From positions 1,240,001 to 1,304,000 of the forward strand of contig NZ_JAUQTA010000001.1 in the NCBI RefSeq assembly GCF_030580915.1: a DNA stretch of 64,000 bases, read 5' to 3'. The notes beneath the pieces were generated by a model. That model was not told the origin of the DNA. It did not search any database and worked only from the letters and a program-made list of their open reading frames with translations. The position numbers were made by a program, and so were the translations under genes. This DNA is from Nocardioides jiangxiensis. GTDB taxonomy: Bacteria; Actinomycetota; Actinomycetes; Propionibacteriales; Nocardioidaceae. Position 1 is the first letter of the stretch. Each line of letters opens with the position of its first letter. Shown in pieces: positions 1 to 11,639 of the stretch.

Positions 1-161
1 CAGCGGAGCAGAAGGCGGTCTTCTTCGACCACTTCAGCACGTCGATGGGTCAGTCGCTGCTGGTCACGCCTGCTGTCCTGCTGCTGGGGTTCGCGGCTGC
101 GCTGCTGCTGATCCGTCCGAAGGCCGCGGTGCCCGGAGCGGCACCCGTGCTCGTCGACTGA
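1..161 (+). CDS. MFS transporter, C-terminal fragment (DHA2-like)
   Basis: This is the end of a gene that begins outside the window; the reading frame enters at base 3 and stops with TGA at 159-161. The visible 52 residues contain a hydrophobic last membrane helix (LLVTPAVLLLGFAAALLL) followed by a short Pro/Ala-rich cytoplasmic tail. The layout fits the last helix of a drug:H+ antiporter-type MFS protein, but the fragment is too short to fix the family. It converges on the aldolase gene. Confidence 0.5.
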   Translation, partial: AEQKAVFFDHFSTSMGQSLLVTPAVLLLGFAAALLLIRPKAAVPGAAPVLVD

Positions 162-196
162 CGCCACCCGGACACGCGAGGCCCGTCTCGGCGGGA

Positions 197-1219
197 TCAG
201 CCGATCGACGTACCGGCGGAGCGCAGGTTCTCGCAGGCGGTGACGACCCGGGCCGCCATGCCCGCCTCGGCGAGCTTGCCCCAGGCGCGGGGGTCGTAGG
301 CCTTCTTGTTGCCCACCTCGCCGTCGACCTTGAGGACGCCGTCGTAGTTCTTCATCATGAAGTCCACCGCCGGGCGGGTGAAGGCGTACTGCGTGTCGGT
401 GTCGACGTTCATCTTGATGACGCCGTAGTCGACCGCGGCCGAGATCTCCTCGGGCAGCGAGCCCGAGCCGCCGTGGAAGACGAAGTCGAAGGCCCGGTCC
501 TTGCCGGTGAGCTCCTTGACGGCCTCCTGCGCGTGCAGCAGCACCTCCGGGCGCAGCTTGACGTTGCCCGGCTTGTAGACGCCGTGGACGTTGCCGAAGG
601 TCAGCGCGGTCAGGTAGCGGCCGTTCTCGCCGGAGCCGAGCGCCTTGATGGTGGCGACGGCGTCCTCGGGCGAGGTGTAGAGCTTCTCGTTGATCTCGTT
701 CTCGACGCCGTCCTCCTCGCCGCCGACGACACCGACCTCGATCTCGAGGACGACGTTCGCTGCGTTGCAGAGGGCGAGCAGCTCCTCGGCGATCTGGAGG
801 TTCTCGGCGAGCGGCACGGCCGAGCCGTCCCACATGTGCGACTGGAAGTACGGCAGGCCGCCGTTCTTCACGCGCTCGGTCGAGGCCGCGAGCAGCGGAC
901 GGACGAACCCGTCGAGCTTGTCCTTGGGGCAGTGGTCGGTGTGGAGCGCGATGTTGACGGGGTAGTTCTTCGCGACCTCGGCGGCGTACGCCGCGAAGGC
1001 GAGCGAGCCGGTGACCATGTCCTTGACGGTCGGACCGGAGAGGTACTCCGCGCCACCGGTGGAGACCTGGATGATGCCGTCCGAGCCCGCCTCGGCGAAG
1101 CCCTGCAGGGCCGCGTTGAGGGTCTGCGAGGACGACACGTTGATCGCCGGGTAGGCGAAGGAGCCGGACTTCGCGGCATCCAGCATCGCGGCGTACTTCT
1201 CAGGGGTGGCGATGGGCAT
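197..1219 (-). CDS. fbaA: Class II fructose-bisphosphate aldolase
   Basis: Glycolytic and gluconeogenic enzyme that reversibly cleaves fructose 1,6-bisphosphate into dihydroxyacetone phosphate and glyceraldehyde 3-phosphate. The 340-residue product has the usual length of the class IIA (E. coli FbaA/yeast) type. The zinc-binding HTDHC motif lies at about residues 93-97, an acidic IEVGVVGGEEDGV segment near 160-172, FHGGSGS near 248-254, and NVDTDTQYAFTRP near 272-284. The ATG follows a GAGGAGCC stretch that serves as ribosome binding site. It seems monocistronic; the upstream gene is 84 nt away on the same strand. Identification is firm. Confidence 0.97.
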   Translation of the reverse strand: MPIATPEKYAAMLDAAKSGSFAYPAINVSSSQTLNAALQGFAEAGSDGIIQVSTGGAEYLSGPTVKDMVTGSLAFAAYAAEVAKNYPVNIALHTDHCPKDKLDGFVRPLLAASTERVKNGGLPYFQSHMWDGSAVPLAENLQIAEELLALCNAANVVLEIEVGVVGGEEDGVENEINEKLYTSPEDAVATIKALGSGENGRYLTALTFGNVHGVYKPGNVKLRPEVLLHAQEAVKELTGKDRAFDFVFHGGSGSLPEEISAAVDYGVIKMNVDTDTQYAFTRPAVDFMMKNYDGVLKVDGEVGNKKAYDPRAWGKLAEAGMAARVVTACENLRSAGTSIG

Positions 1220-1303
1220 CGCGAGGCTCCTCGAAAGGCGTCAGGGGATCGTCAGGGCCAGCCTAACGGTGCCCACGCACCGGCCCCACCGATGCCCGCT
1301 GGC

Positions 1304-1867
1304 TCAGGCGGAGGCGACCCATGCAGCGGGGAAGGACCGACGGCTCGGCGCCCAGTCGATGTCGACCGGCGACCCGTCGGCCTCGAGGAGCCACGAGCGG
1401 ACCGCCACGCGGAGCTCCCGGGGCACCACGCCGTGCGCGCGCAGGCAGGCGCGCGGCACCGTCACGCCGGCGAGGTCGGGAAGCCGGTAGCCGGTGTGGG
1501 TCTCCAGGCCGGCACATGCGACCCGGTTGCCCGGACCGATCGGGGTGCGCCACCGCTCGACGGCGAAGACCTCGCCGACGAAGTCGTCGCCCCGCCACCG
1601 GAGCCGGATGCGGAACTCCGGACCCCGGTCCGTGCGGTCGGTGTCCACGAAGGCGTTGACGATCCCGCCGGCGGCGGCGAAGGACACACTGACGTCGAGG
1701 GTCTCCGCACGGTGGACCACCGTCACGCTCTGGATGTCGCTGTAGCCCGTGTCGGGGACGTCACCGGCCCGGTCGCGCACCGTCCACGACTCGGCCCGGG
1801 CCGGGGCGGCAGCCCCGACGACCGCGACGAGGGCCGTCGCGACGGCCACGATGGATCTCCGCATCAC
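1304..1867 (-). CDS. Secreted protein of unknown function
   Basis: A 187-residue protein with a clear signal peptide: MMRR, then a hydrophobic stretch ending at an A-R-A cleavage-like site near residue 25. The mature part begins ESWTVRDRAGDVPDTG and alternates polar and hydrophobic residues as in a beta-sandwich. The DRAGD/D...G pattern near the mature N-terminus resembles short secreted actinobacterial proteins in which a DxxGD segment precedes a beta-rich domain. Two cysteines (in ACAGL and RACLR) could form a disulfide. No enzyme motif was recognised. The gene lies alone between fbaA and another short exported-protein gene. Confidence 0.75.
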   Translation of the reverse strand: MMRRSIVAVATALVAVVGAAAPARAESWTVRDRAGDVPDTGYSDIQSVTVVHRAETLDVSVSFAAAGGIVNAFVDTDRTDRGPEFRIRLRWRGDDFVGEVFAVERWRTPIGPGNRVACAGLETHTGYRLPDLAGVTVPRACLRAHGVVPRELRVAVRSWLLEADGSPVDIDWAPSRRSFPAAWVASA

Positions 1868-1948
1868 TCCCCCTTCGCCGCAGCCACCCGTGTGCTGCTT
1901 CGACGACAGTAGACGCCCGACACCTCGGAGCGGCAGGGGGAATCGGTG

Positions 1949-2284
1949 TCAGTGGCGGCAGTCGACCGCGTACACCGGCCGGACGGTGTGACCGTCGACG
2001 TCGATGCCGTGCGGTGCGACGTAGATGAATCCGTTGGTCGAGTGCTCGGTGAGGCAGGTGGGCCAGCCACCCGCGTGGAACGTGCCGTCGGTGTCGAACC
2101 ACGGCACCGAGGTGGCGATCTTCGCGGTCCAGGTCGGCCCCTCGAAGCTCGCGGTCTGGCCGCTCACCGACGCCTGCGTCTGCTTCCACTGCGCCGAGCT
2201 CTTGTTGGCGCCCACCATGAAGCCGAAGACGGCCCCGAAGAGGAGCAGGAACACGGCGAAGACGGCGATCAGCGGCTTGGGCAT
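1949..2284 (-). CDS. Small membrane-anchored protein of unknown function
   Basis: The 111-residue product starts MPKPLIAVFAVFLLLF, an N-terminal membrane anchor or uncleaved signal, followed by an extracytoplasmic domain of about 85 residues with two cysteines. The ATG at 2284 was chosen because the hydrophobic anchor starts right there; the frame stays open much further upstream only because of GC bias, through the unrelated methyltransferase region. No family recognised. The next gene upstream is divergent. Confidence 0.7.
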   Translation of the reverse strand: MPKPLIAVFAVFLLLFGAVFGFMVGANKSSAQWKQTQASVSGQTASFEGPTWTAKIATSVPWFDTDGTFHAGGWPTCLTEHSTNGFIYVAPHGIDVDGHTVRPVYAVDCRH

Positions 2285-2362
2285 GCGCCCAGTCTTCCGT
2301 ACGCCGGAAGCGACGGCCACGATCGACCGTGCGGCGCACGCCACACGGCGTAGATTCCGGCC

Positions 2363-2713
2363 ATGAAGACATCTCCGGAGGCGATCGCCCTCGCCAGCTT
2401 CACCTTCGTCGTCGCCGTGCTGCTCGGGGGCTGGCAGCAGATCGCGATGCTCGCGGTCGGACTCGTCTCCCGGTTCTCGCCCGTGCACGGCCCGACGGGC
2501 GACGCCCTGATCGTGAGCCTCTCCGTCTCGGTCCTCGCCATCGTGGCGGCCGTCGCGGCGCGGTCCGCGGCCGCCGTCACGACCGGGTGGGTGAAGGTGC
2601 TCGGAGACGCCACAGTCCTCCTCGCCGCCCTCGTCGTGCTCGCCGCGATCGCCCTGGTGCTGGGCTCGGTCGCCCGCGACGGCCTCGCGCCGTGGGGTCG
2701 CTACTTCGGCTGA
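2363..2713 (+). CDS. Small integral membrane protein, unknown function
   Basis: A 116-residue protein with about three predicted membrane helices: residues 8-36, 49-67 and 81-102. There is no charged catalytic motif and no family was recognised. The start is supported by its position just inside the divergent intergenic region; no strong ribosome binding site is visible. It converges on the RNA methyltransferase gene with a 20-nt gap. Confidence 0.65.
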   Translation: MKTSPEAIALASFTFVVAVLLGGWQQIAMLAVGLVSRFSPVHGPTGDALIVSLSVSVLAIVAAVAARSAAAVTTGWVKVLGDATVLLAALVVLAAIALVLGSVARDGLAPWGRYFG

Positions 2714-2733
2714 CGGCAGCGCCGGCTCTGGCC

Positions 2734-3414
2734 TCAGCCGCGCCAGACCCCGCCGTCGACAGCGCCGAGGTCGGCGTACGTCCGGATCCAGGAGTGCATG
2801 GCGATCGCGGCCGCGGCCGACGCGTTGATCGAGCGCGTCGAGCCGAACTGTGCGATCGAGAAGGTCCCGTCGCAGACCTCCCGCGCAGCCGGCGACAGCC
2901 CGGGGCCCTCCTGGCCGAAGAGGAAGCAGACCTCCCGCGGGATCTCCATGGTCTCCAGGTGGGAGGACCCGGGCAGGTTGTCGATGCCGAGCAGGCGGAC
3001 CGGCGACGGCAGCCCGTGCAGGTACGCCGCGAGCTCCTCCGCATCCGCGTGGTGCCGGATGTGCTGGTACCGGTCGGTGACCATGGCACCACGGCGGTTC
3101 CAGCGCTTGCGGCCGACGATGTGCACCTCGGCAGCGAGGAACGCGTTGGCCGACCGCACGATCGTGCCGATGTTGAAGTCGTGCTGCCAGTTCTCGATGG
3201 CGACGTGGAAGGTGTGGCGCCGGGTGTCCAGGTCGGCGCGGATCGCCTCCAGCGTCCAGTAGCGGTAGCGGTCGACGACGTTGCGCCGGTCGCCGTCGCG
3301 CAACAGCTCGGGGTCCCACTGCGGGCCGGTCGGCCACTCCCCCTCCCACGGCCCGAGCCCGACCTCCTCCGGCCCGTGCGGCATCGGGTCGTAGGGAGCA
3401 CGTGATTCGGGCAT
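2734..3414 (-). CDS. SpoU/TrmH-family RNA methyltransferase
   Basis: S-adenosylmethionine-dependent 2'-O-ribose methyltransferase of the SPOUT superfamily, expected to act on tRNA or rRNA in the cytoplasm. The 226-residue product shows the three family motifs: motif 1 N-I-G-T-I-V-R-S-A-N near residues 81-90, motif 2 LFGQEGPGLS near 165-174, and motif 3 STRSINASAAAAIAMH near 192-207. ATG 3414 was chosen because it lies 18 nt from the divergent DedA gene and leaves a normal N-terminal extension. The exact target nucleotide cannot be read from the sequence. Confidence 0.9.
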   Translation of the reverse strand: MPESRAPYDPMPHGPEEVGLGPWEGEWPTGPQWDPELLRDGDRRNVVDRYRYWTLEAIRADLDTRRHTFHVAIENWQHDFNIGTIVRSANAFLAAEVHIVGRKRWNRRGAMVTDRYQHIRHHADAEELAAYLHGLPSPVRLLGIDNLPGSSHLETMEIPREVCFLFGQEGPGLSPAAREVCDGTFSIAQFGSTRSINASAAAAIAMHSWIRTYADLGAVDGGVWRG

Positions 3415-3432
3415 GCCGACTAGTGTGCCCTC

Positions 3433-4110
3433 GTGACTGCGCACCCCGTGATGATGCCCTTCCTGCTGGGCATGAGCTGGATGGACCCCGAGTGGTGGCT
3501 CAACGAGTTCGGGGGTGCGTTCTTCTGGATCAGCCTCGTGATCGTCTTCGTGGAGTGCGGGCTCTTCTTCCCGTTCCTCCCCGGTGACACGCTGCTGTTC
3601 GCGATGGGGCTCTTCATCGCCGGAGACAAGATCGACGTCGTGCCGGGCCCGGAGGCCCTCGACCTCCTCGTCGCGCTCGCGCTCTTCACGGCCGCCGGCA
3701 TCGCCGGGAACATCGCCGGCTACGAGATCGGCCGGGCGATCGGCACGCCCCTGTACGAGCGCGAGGGCCGGATCCTGAAGAAGAAGTACTTCGACCAGAC
3801 GCACGCCTTCTTCGAGAAGCACGGCAACAAGGCCCTCGTCATCGGCCGCTTCGTGCCGTTCGTCCGGACCTATGTCACCGTCGTCGCGGGCGTCTCCCAG
3901 ATGGAGCGCCGGCGCTTCATCACGTGGAGCCTCGTCGGCGCTGCACTCTGGGTGCTCTCGATCGTGCTGCTGGGCTACTTCCTCGGTGCGGCGTTCCCGG
4001 GCCTGGGCGAGAACATCGACAAGGCGATCATCGTGATCCTGGCCTTCTCGGTGATCCCGGTCGCCTACGAGTGGTGGAAGCACAAGCGCCACGCCCGTAC
4101 CACCGTCTGA
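3433..4110 (+). CDS. DedA-family membrane protein (VTT domain)
   Basis: A 225-residue integral membrane protein of the DedA family, whose members are implicated in polyprenyl-phosphate or phospholipid flipping and envelope homeostasis. Typical features are visible: FVECGLFFPFLPGDTLLF near residues 37-54, the G-N-I-A-G-Y-E-I-G-R stretch near 95-105, FFEKHG, and the F-V-P-F-V-R-T motif near 141-147 with conserved Arg. A last helix and a basic tail (KHKRHAR) end the protein. The GTG start at 3433 lies close to the divergent methyltransferase start, so the leader is very short. The aminotransferase gene starts 13 nt downstream, suggesting co-transcription. Confidence 0.93.
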   Translation: MTAHPVMMPFLLGMSWMDPEWWLNEFGGAFFWISLVIVFVECGLFFPFLPGDTLLFAMGLFIAGDKIDVVPGPEALDLLVALALFTAAGIAGNIAGYEIGRAIGTPLYEREGRILKKKYFDQTHAFFEKHGNKALVIGRFVPFVRTYVTVVAGVSQMERRRFITWSLVGAALWVLSIVLLGYFLGAAFPGLGENIDKAIIVILAFSVIPVAYEWWKHKRHARTTV

Positions 4111-4123
4111 CTAGGCTCGGGGC

Positions 4124-5332
4124 ATGGCCCTGCGCCGCCTCTCCGGGTTCCGCCCCCAGCCCCGCCGCAGTCGTACGTCGGCACGCGTCGCCGCGATACC
4201 TCCGACGGTCTTCAGCCGCATGTCGGCGCTCGCCACCGCCACGGGAGCGGTCAACCTCGGCCAGGGGTTCCCTGACACCGACGGCCCCGCGAGCGTGGTC
4301 GACCAGGCCGTCGCGGCGTTGCGGAGTGGCCACAACCAGTACTCCCCCGGCGTCGGCACCGCCGGTCTCCGTCGCGCCATCGCGGCCCACCAGTGGGCGC
4401 ACTACGGCATCACGGTCGACCCGGAGACCGAGGTCGTCGTGACGACAGGCGCGACCGAGGCGATCGCCGGCGCCCTGCTGGGCCTCGTCGACCCCGGTGA
4501 CGAGGTCGTCGCCCTGGAGCCCTTCTACGACTCCTACGCCGCGATGACGGCCTTCGCCGGCGGCGTGCTGAAGGGAGTGCCGCTCCGCGCACCCGACTTC
4601 CGTCTCGATCCTGATGACCTCCGGGCTGCGATCACGCGGCGTACGAAGGTCCTGCTCGTCAACACCCCCCACAACCCGACCGGCACCGTGCTGAACCGGG
4701 AGGAGCTCGAGCTGCTCGCCCGCGTCGCGGTCGAGCACGACCTGGTGGTGGTCACCGACGAGGTCTACGAGCACCTCGTCTACACCGGCCACGAGCACGT
4801 CCCCCTGGCGACCCTGCCGGGGATGGCCGAGCGGACGCTCACCCTGTCGAGCGTCGGCAAGTCGTTCAGCCTGACCGGGTGGAAGGTCGGCTGGGCCACC
4901 GGCCCGGCCGAGCTGGTCTCGGCCGTGCTGGGAGCGAAGCAGTGGCTCAGCTTCACCAGCGGGGCACCGTTGCAGCCGGCGGTGGCCTGGGCCCTGGAGC
5001 ACGCGCAGGACTGGCCCGCTGCGCTGGCGCGGGACCTCGAGGCGCGGCGCGACCTGCTCTGCGACGGGCTCGACGCCCTCGGCCTGCCGACCCGCAGGCC
5101 CGAGGGCACCTACTTCGCCGTCAGCGACATCCGGCGGCTCGGCTGGTCTGATGGACTGGAGTTCTGTCTCGCCCTGCCCGAGCGGGCCGGCGTGGTGGCG
5201 ATCCCGCTGCAGGGCTTCTACGCCACCGGCTCGCGCGACGGGGAGCAGCTGGTGCGGTGGGCATTCTGCAAGGAGCCGGCCGTGCTCGAGGAGGGCCTGC
5301 GCCGGCTCGGGGCAGCCGACCTCACCCGCTGA
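4124..5332 (+). CDS. PLP-dependent aminotransferase (class I/II, DapC/YbdL-like)
   Basis: Fold-type I pyridoxal-phosphate aminotransferase, 402 residues. Visible motifs are LGQGFPDTDGP (substrate end), the PNP-loop NPTG near residues 184-187, TDEVYEH near 211-217, and the PLP lysine in SSVGKSFSLTGWKVGW (about Lys246). In actinobacteria this subfamily is often annotated as N-succinyldiaminopimelate aminotransferase (DapC) of lysine biosynthesis, or as a methionine/kynurenine-type transaminase; the sequence alone does not decide. It follows dedA closely on the same strand and converges on the next gene with a 9-nt gap. Confidence 0.88.
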   Translation: MALRRLSGFRPQPRRSRTSARVAAIPPTVFSRMSALATATGAVNLGQGFPDTDGPASVVDQAVAALRSGHNQYSPGVGTAGLRRAIAAHQWAHYGITVDPETEVVVTTGATEAIAGALLGLVDPGDEVVALEPFYDSYAAMTAFAGGVLKGVPLRAPDFRLDPDDLRAAITRRTKVLLVNTPHNPTGTVLNREELELLARVAVEHDLVVVTDEVYEHLVYTGHEHVPLATLPGMAERTLTLSSVGKSFSLTGWKVGWATGPAELVSAVLGAKQWLSFTSGAPLQPAVAWALEHAQDWPAALARDLEARRDLLCDGLDALGLPTRRPEGTYFAVSDIRRLGWSDGLEFCLALPERAGVVAIPLQGFYATGSRDGEQLVRWAFCKEPAVLEEGLRRLGAADLTR

Positions 5333-5341
5333 GGCGGGAAG

Positions 5342-6414
5342 TCAGTGGCGGGACACCCAGCGAGCCACCTCCGGCCGCAGCAGCAGGTAGGCCGTGACCA
5401 GGCCCGCCACAGCGGTGACGACCGGGAAGATCGCAGCGATGCCGAACGACGACAGCATGCCGCTCGCGATCGACGAGACCACGAGCACCGACCGGGCCCA
5501 GGCGACACGTCGCATGACGAGGACGGCGAGCACCGCGGCGCCGAGCGCCCAGAGGCCGAAGACCGCGCATCCGACGACAGCGGCGACACGGACCTGCGCG
5601 ACGGTGGCGGTCGCCCCCGCCTCCGGCTGCCACTCCTTCGCCTTCGCGATGGCCTCGCGCACGACGGTGTCGTCGGTGAGAACGGTGTGGACCGCGAACG
5701 CCAGGACGGCCAGCACCACCGAGGTGCCGATCCAGGTGAGAACGGCCGCCGCGAGCAGCGCCGGCGGACGGCCCTCGACCGGCGCGTACGCCGCGGACCC
5801 ACGGGCCAGCCCGTAGCCGGCGTACGGCGGGGGGACGTCGGAGGCCACGCCCGGCGGGACCGGAGGCAGGTGCGGGGCCTCGACCCGCGACGAGGGCGCG
5901 GGCGGCGCAGGCGGCACCGGCGGGACCGGCGGCTGCGCCCCACCCGGTGACCGCGGGGGCTGAAGGAGGAACGTCGGCTGCCGCACCGGCCGCCCGGCAA
6001 ACCAGTCGCGTGCCGGCCCCGACCACAGCAGCATCGCCGAGACCGCGACGAGCGAGGCGGCGACGGAACCGGAGAAGAGACCGGACACGAACAGCGGGAC
6101 CGCGACGATGGAGAGCGCGAGCCGTGACTGCTTGTGGCGCTGCAGCACGAACCAGCCCAGGACGCACGCCGCCGCCCCCAGGCCGCCGGCCACGACGAAG
6201 ACGGTGTGCAGCACCTGCTGCACACCGTCGACGCCCATGCCGAGCCCGTCGAAGGGAGGCTCCGACAGCGACTCCTTGATCCGCTCCTGGCTCTCGATCG
6301 ACCGCAGCCTGATCACGGCATCGAACATGCCGGCCACCAGGAACGCCGACGACAGGATGGTGACCCATCCGGCGACGGTGACCTGGGGCGGCCGGGCCGC
6401 GGTCGACTTCTCGC

Positions 6415-6418
<4 letters not shown>
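5342..6418 (-). CDS. Multi-pass membrane protein coupled to clpB
   Basis: A 358-residue protein with three to four hydrophobic segments in the N-terminal half (about residues 15-35, 72-96, 102-135), a Pro/Ala-rich linker of about 80 residues, then three helices near 225-250, 285-310 and 318-345. No known domain was recognised. Its ATG overlaps the clpB stop by four bases (ATGA at 6415-6418), so it is probably translated by coupling from the clpB message and should share HspR control. The function is unknown; membrane stress is only a guess from context. Confidence 0.75.
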
Positions 6419-9024
<2,606 letters not shown>

Positions 9025-9114
9025 GGGCGCTCCTTGAGTCGTGGCTTACCGATCATGTCCGGTCTGCGGCGGAGGTCAACAGGGCCGGATGTCATGTTCC
9101 ACAACGCACCAAGA

Positions 9115-9135
9115 GTTGAGTCTGTTCCACTCAAC
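9115..9135. promoter_or_regulatory. HAIR operator (HspR binding) upstream of clpB
   Basis: Perfect inverted repeat GTTGAGT-N7-ACTCAAC, matching the HspR-associated inverted repeat core TTGAGT-N7-ACTCAA. It ends 91 nt upstream of the clpB ATG, where a repressor would cover the promoter. It also lies about 220 nt upstream of the divergent protease gene. The HspR gene itself is at 19506-19976. Confidence 0.92.
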
Positions 9136-9352
9136 TTTTGCCCACGGTGTTGCGTGGGTCACGCTCGGCGGCTGCCCGTGCCTCCGGCTCCTTCCGCCCG
9201 GTTCACCCTTCTCGGCGAGGCCCGCAGGGGTGCATGCTGTCAACGACCGGCGAAGCACAGGGTCTCCTGGAGCACGCCCCCTCACCCTCGGGACGTGGTC
9301 TCTGGTGCCCCTTGCCGGCCATCGGACTGTTCACCACCCCTCTGGAGGACCG

Positions 9353-11575
9353 ATGTCACCGCAGTACCGCATTCCCGTCGCCGTTCTCGCGTCCACGGCC
9401 GCAGCCCTCGCGATCACGCTCGCGCCGGCCGGAGCGAGCACACAGCAGGCGGACCCACCGGGCAGCACGGGAGGCGACAGCACCGCCGTCGCGTCCCCGG
9501 ACCGGTCGCGCGCGATCGTCCAGCTCGCCGGCGACCCGCTCAGCACCTCCGTGCGCACCCGGCCCTCGGGAGGTCACCGGATCGACTTCGGCAGCAGCGC
9601 CGTGCGCAACGAGCGCGCACAGCTGGCGTCGCAGCGCGCTGCGTTCAAGCAGTGGCTGCGCGCCCATGCCCCGGCCGTCCGCGTCACCGGCGAGTACGAC
9701 ATCGCCCTCAACGCCGTCGCGGTCCGCCTCAACGGCACCCCGGTGAGCACGCTGGCAGGCGCCCCGGGCGTCCGCGCCGTGCAGCTCCAGGGGACCTACC
9801 GCCCCACCGACGACCACGACCCCGACCTGTCGATCATCTCCGCGCAGTCCGCGTGGCAGGCGAGCCAGGTAGGCGGGTCGGCCGGCGCCGGTCGCGGCGT
9901 GAAGGTCGCGATCGTCGACACCGGCATCGACGTGTCGCACCCCTGCTTCGACGACGCCGGGTTCCCAGCGACCCGCCAGCTCGGCGACACCCACTTCACC
10001 AACAACAAGGTGATCGTGGCGCGGGTCTTCAACAACAAGGCCAAGGTGATGGGCTACACGCCCGCGGCGATGCAGGAGCACGGCACGCACGTCGCCGGCA
10101 CGGTCGCGTGCGACCTCGACACCCCGGCCGACGTCAACGGCGTCACCATCCCCTACGGCGTCTCGGGCGTCGCGCCCGCGGCCCAGCTCGGCAACTACAA
10201 CATCTTCCCCGCTGCCGTCGACGACGCCCGCAGCGAGGACATCCTCGACGCCCTCGAGCAGGCCTACACCGACGGGATGGACGTCGCGAACATGAGCCTC
10301 GGCGGCAGCGCCTCCGGCATCGACGACCTGCTCACGGTCGCGATCGACGACCTGGACCGCGCCAACATGGTCGTCGCCGTCGCCGCCGGCAACAGCGGCC
10401 CCGGCCACTACACGGTGGAGTCTCCCGGGTCGGCCCAGCGTGCGCTGACGGCTGGCGCCTCGACGGTGCCGCACTTCGTGGGCTCGCCGTTCAGCTTCGG
10501 CGGCGGCTCGACCGGCCTGGCAGCCGGCGACTTCGCGACGGTCTCGACCGACCTGACCGCGCCGATCGGCGTGGTGACCGGTTCGATCGGCGGTCTCGGC
10601 GACGCGTGCTCGGCGCTCCCGGCAGGCTCGCTCGCCGGGAAGATCGCGGTCCTGTCGCGTGGCGGCTGCGCGTTCTCGGTGAAGATCCGCACGGCCCAGG
10701 CCGCAGGAGCTGCCGCAGCGGTCGTGGTCAACAACGTGGCCGGCGACCCGGTCTCGATGGGCCAGGACGGCACCGCCGACCAGCCGACCATTCCGGCGTA
10801 CATGGCCTCGCTGGCCGACCGCGCCGCGCTCGCGGCAGCCGATGGGGCCTCCGGCACCATCGGCGCCACCACGTCGTACATCTCCAGCACGAACGTCGAC
10901 ATCATGGCCGGGTTCTCGAGCCAGGGACCGACCGACGCCGACTTCCGCGTCAAGCCGGATGTCGTGGCTCCCGGCGTCAACGTGCTGAGCTCGATCCCGG
11001 CGTCCTTCTGCGACACCCCGCCGTGCTGGGCCTTCTTCCAGGGCACCTCGATGGCGACGCCGCACCTCGCCGGATCCGCCGCCGTCGTGATCGGGGCGCA
11101 CCCGTCGTGGTCGGCTGCCGCGGTCCGCTCGGCGATCGTCAACACGGCAGACCAGGGCGTGCTGAAGGACTCGGCGACGGGCACGTCCGTGGTCGACGAC
11201 GTGAACGTGGTCGGTGCCGGCCGGGAGGACCTGCTGAGCGCGGTCGGAGCCACGGTCGCCCTCGGCCCGGTGAGCACGAGCTTCGGCTCGACCGCTGCCG
11301 GCTCGGGCACCACGCTGACCCGCACGGTCACGGTGACCAACCTGGGCGGCTCCGCGGCGACGTACAGCCTCGCGGTCGACTCCACGACGGGCAGCGGCGT
11401 CACCTTCTCGGGGAGCCCCGCCTCCGTCTCGCTGGCACCCGGCGCGAGCGCCACGGTGACCGTCAGGATGGTGGCGGCCCGGGGAGCCGCGAAGGGCGAC
11501 CACCAGGCGATGCTCCGGCTCAGCGCCGGAGGCACGGAGGTCGCGCACTCTGCGCTCTACGCCTTCATCAAGTAG
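9353..11575 (+). CDS. Secreted subtilisin-like serine protease (S8) with PA insert
   Basis: Exported peptidase of family S8, 740 residues from ATG 9353. That start was chosen because it is preceded by TGGAGGACCG and directly opens a signal peptide ending near A-G-A-S; upstream frame extension lacks these. Domains: inhibitor I9-like propeptide (about 45-155), catalytic Asp in IVDTGIDVSHP (about 185-195), His in EHGTHVAGTVA (about 240), a protease-associated (PA) insert around residues 400-500 (GGCAFSVKIRTAQAAGA), the catalytic Ser in GTSMATPHLAGSA (about 565), and a C-terminal beta-sandwich of about 105 residues. An 18-bp hairpin terminator follows directly. It is expected to degrade extracellular proteins. 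Confidence 0.93.
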   Translation: MSPQYRIPVAVLASTAAALAITLAPAGASTQQADPPGSTGGDSTAVASPDRSRAIVQLAGDPLSTSVRTRPSGGHRIDFGSSAVRNERAQLASQRAAFKQWLRAHAPAVRVTGEYDIALNAVAVRLNGTPVSTLAGAPGVRAVQLQGTYRPTDDHDPDLSIISAQSAWQASQVGGSAGAGRGVKVAIVDTGIDVSHPCFDDAGFPATRQLGDTHFTNNKVIVARVFNNKAKVMGYTPAAMQEHGTHVAGTVACDLDTPADVNGVTIPYGVSGVAPAAQLGNYNIFPAAVDDARSEDILDALEQAYTDGMDVANMSLGGSASGIDDLLTVAIDDLDRANMVVAVAAGNSGPGHYTVESPGSAQRALTAGASTVPHFVGSPFSFGGGSTGLAAGDFATVSTDLTAPIGVVTGSIGGLGDACSALPAGSLAGKIAVLSRGGCAFSVKIRTAQAAGAAAAVVVNNVAGDPVSMGQDGTADQPTIPAYMASLADRAALAAADGASGTIGATTSYISSTNVDIMAGFSSQGPTDADFRVKPDVVAPGVNVLSSIPASFCDTPPCWAFFQGTSMATPHLAGSAAVVIGAHPSWSAAAVRSAIVNTADQGVLKDSATGTSVVDDVNVVGAGREDLLSAVGATVALGPVSTSFGSTAAGSGTTLTRTVTVTNLGGSAATYSLAVDSTTGSGVTFSGSPASVSLAPGASATVTVRMVAARGAAKGDHQAMLRLSAGGTEVAHSALYAFIK

Positions 11576-11582
11576 TGCTCAC

Positions 11583-11622
11583 ACACGTGCGCCCCGGCTG
11601 CGAGCAGCCGGGGCGCACGTGT
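11583..11622 (+). terminator. Rho-independent-like terminator after the subtilase
   Basis: An 18-bp perfect stem (11583-11600 with 11605-11622) with a 4-nt loop CGAG lies 7 nt after the protease stop codon. There is no long U tract, as is common in high-GC actinobacteria. It can work in both directions and would also end the DUF4393 transcript from the right. Confidence 0.85.
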
Positions 11623-11639
11623 CGTCGGAGAACGCCGGG

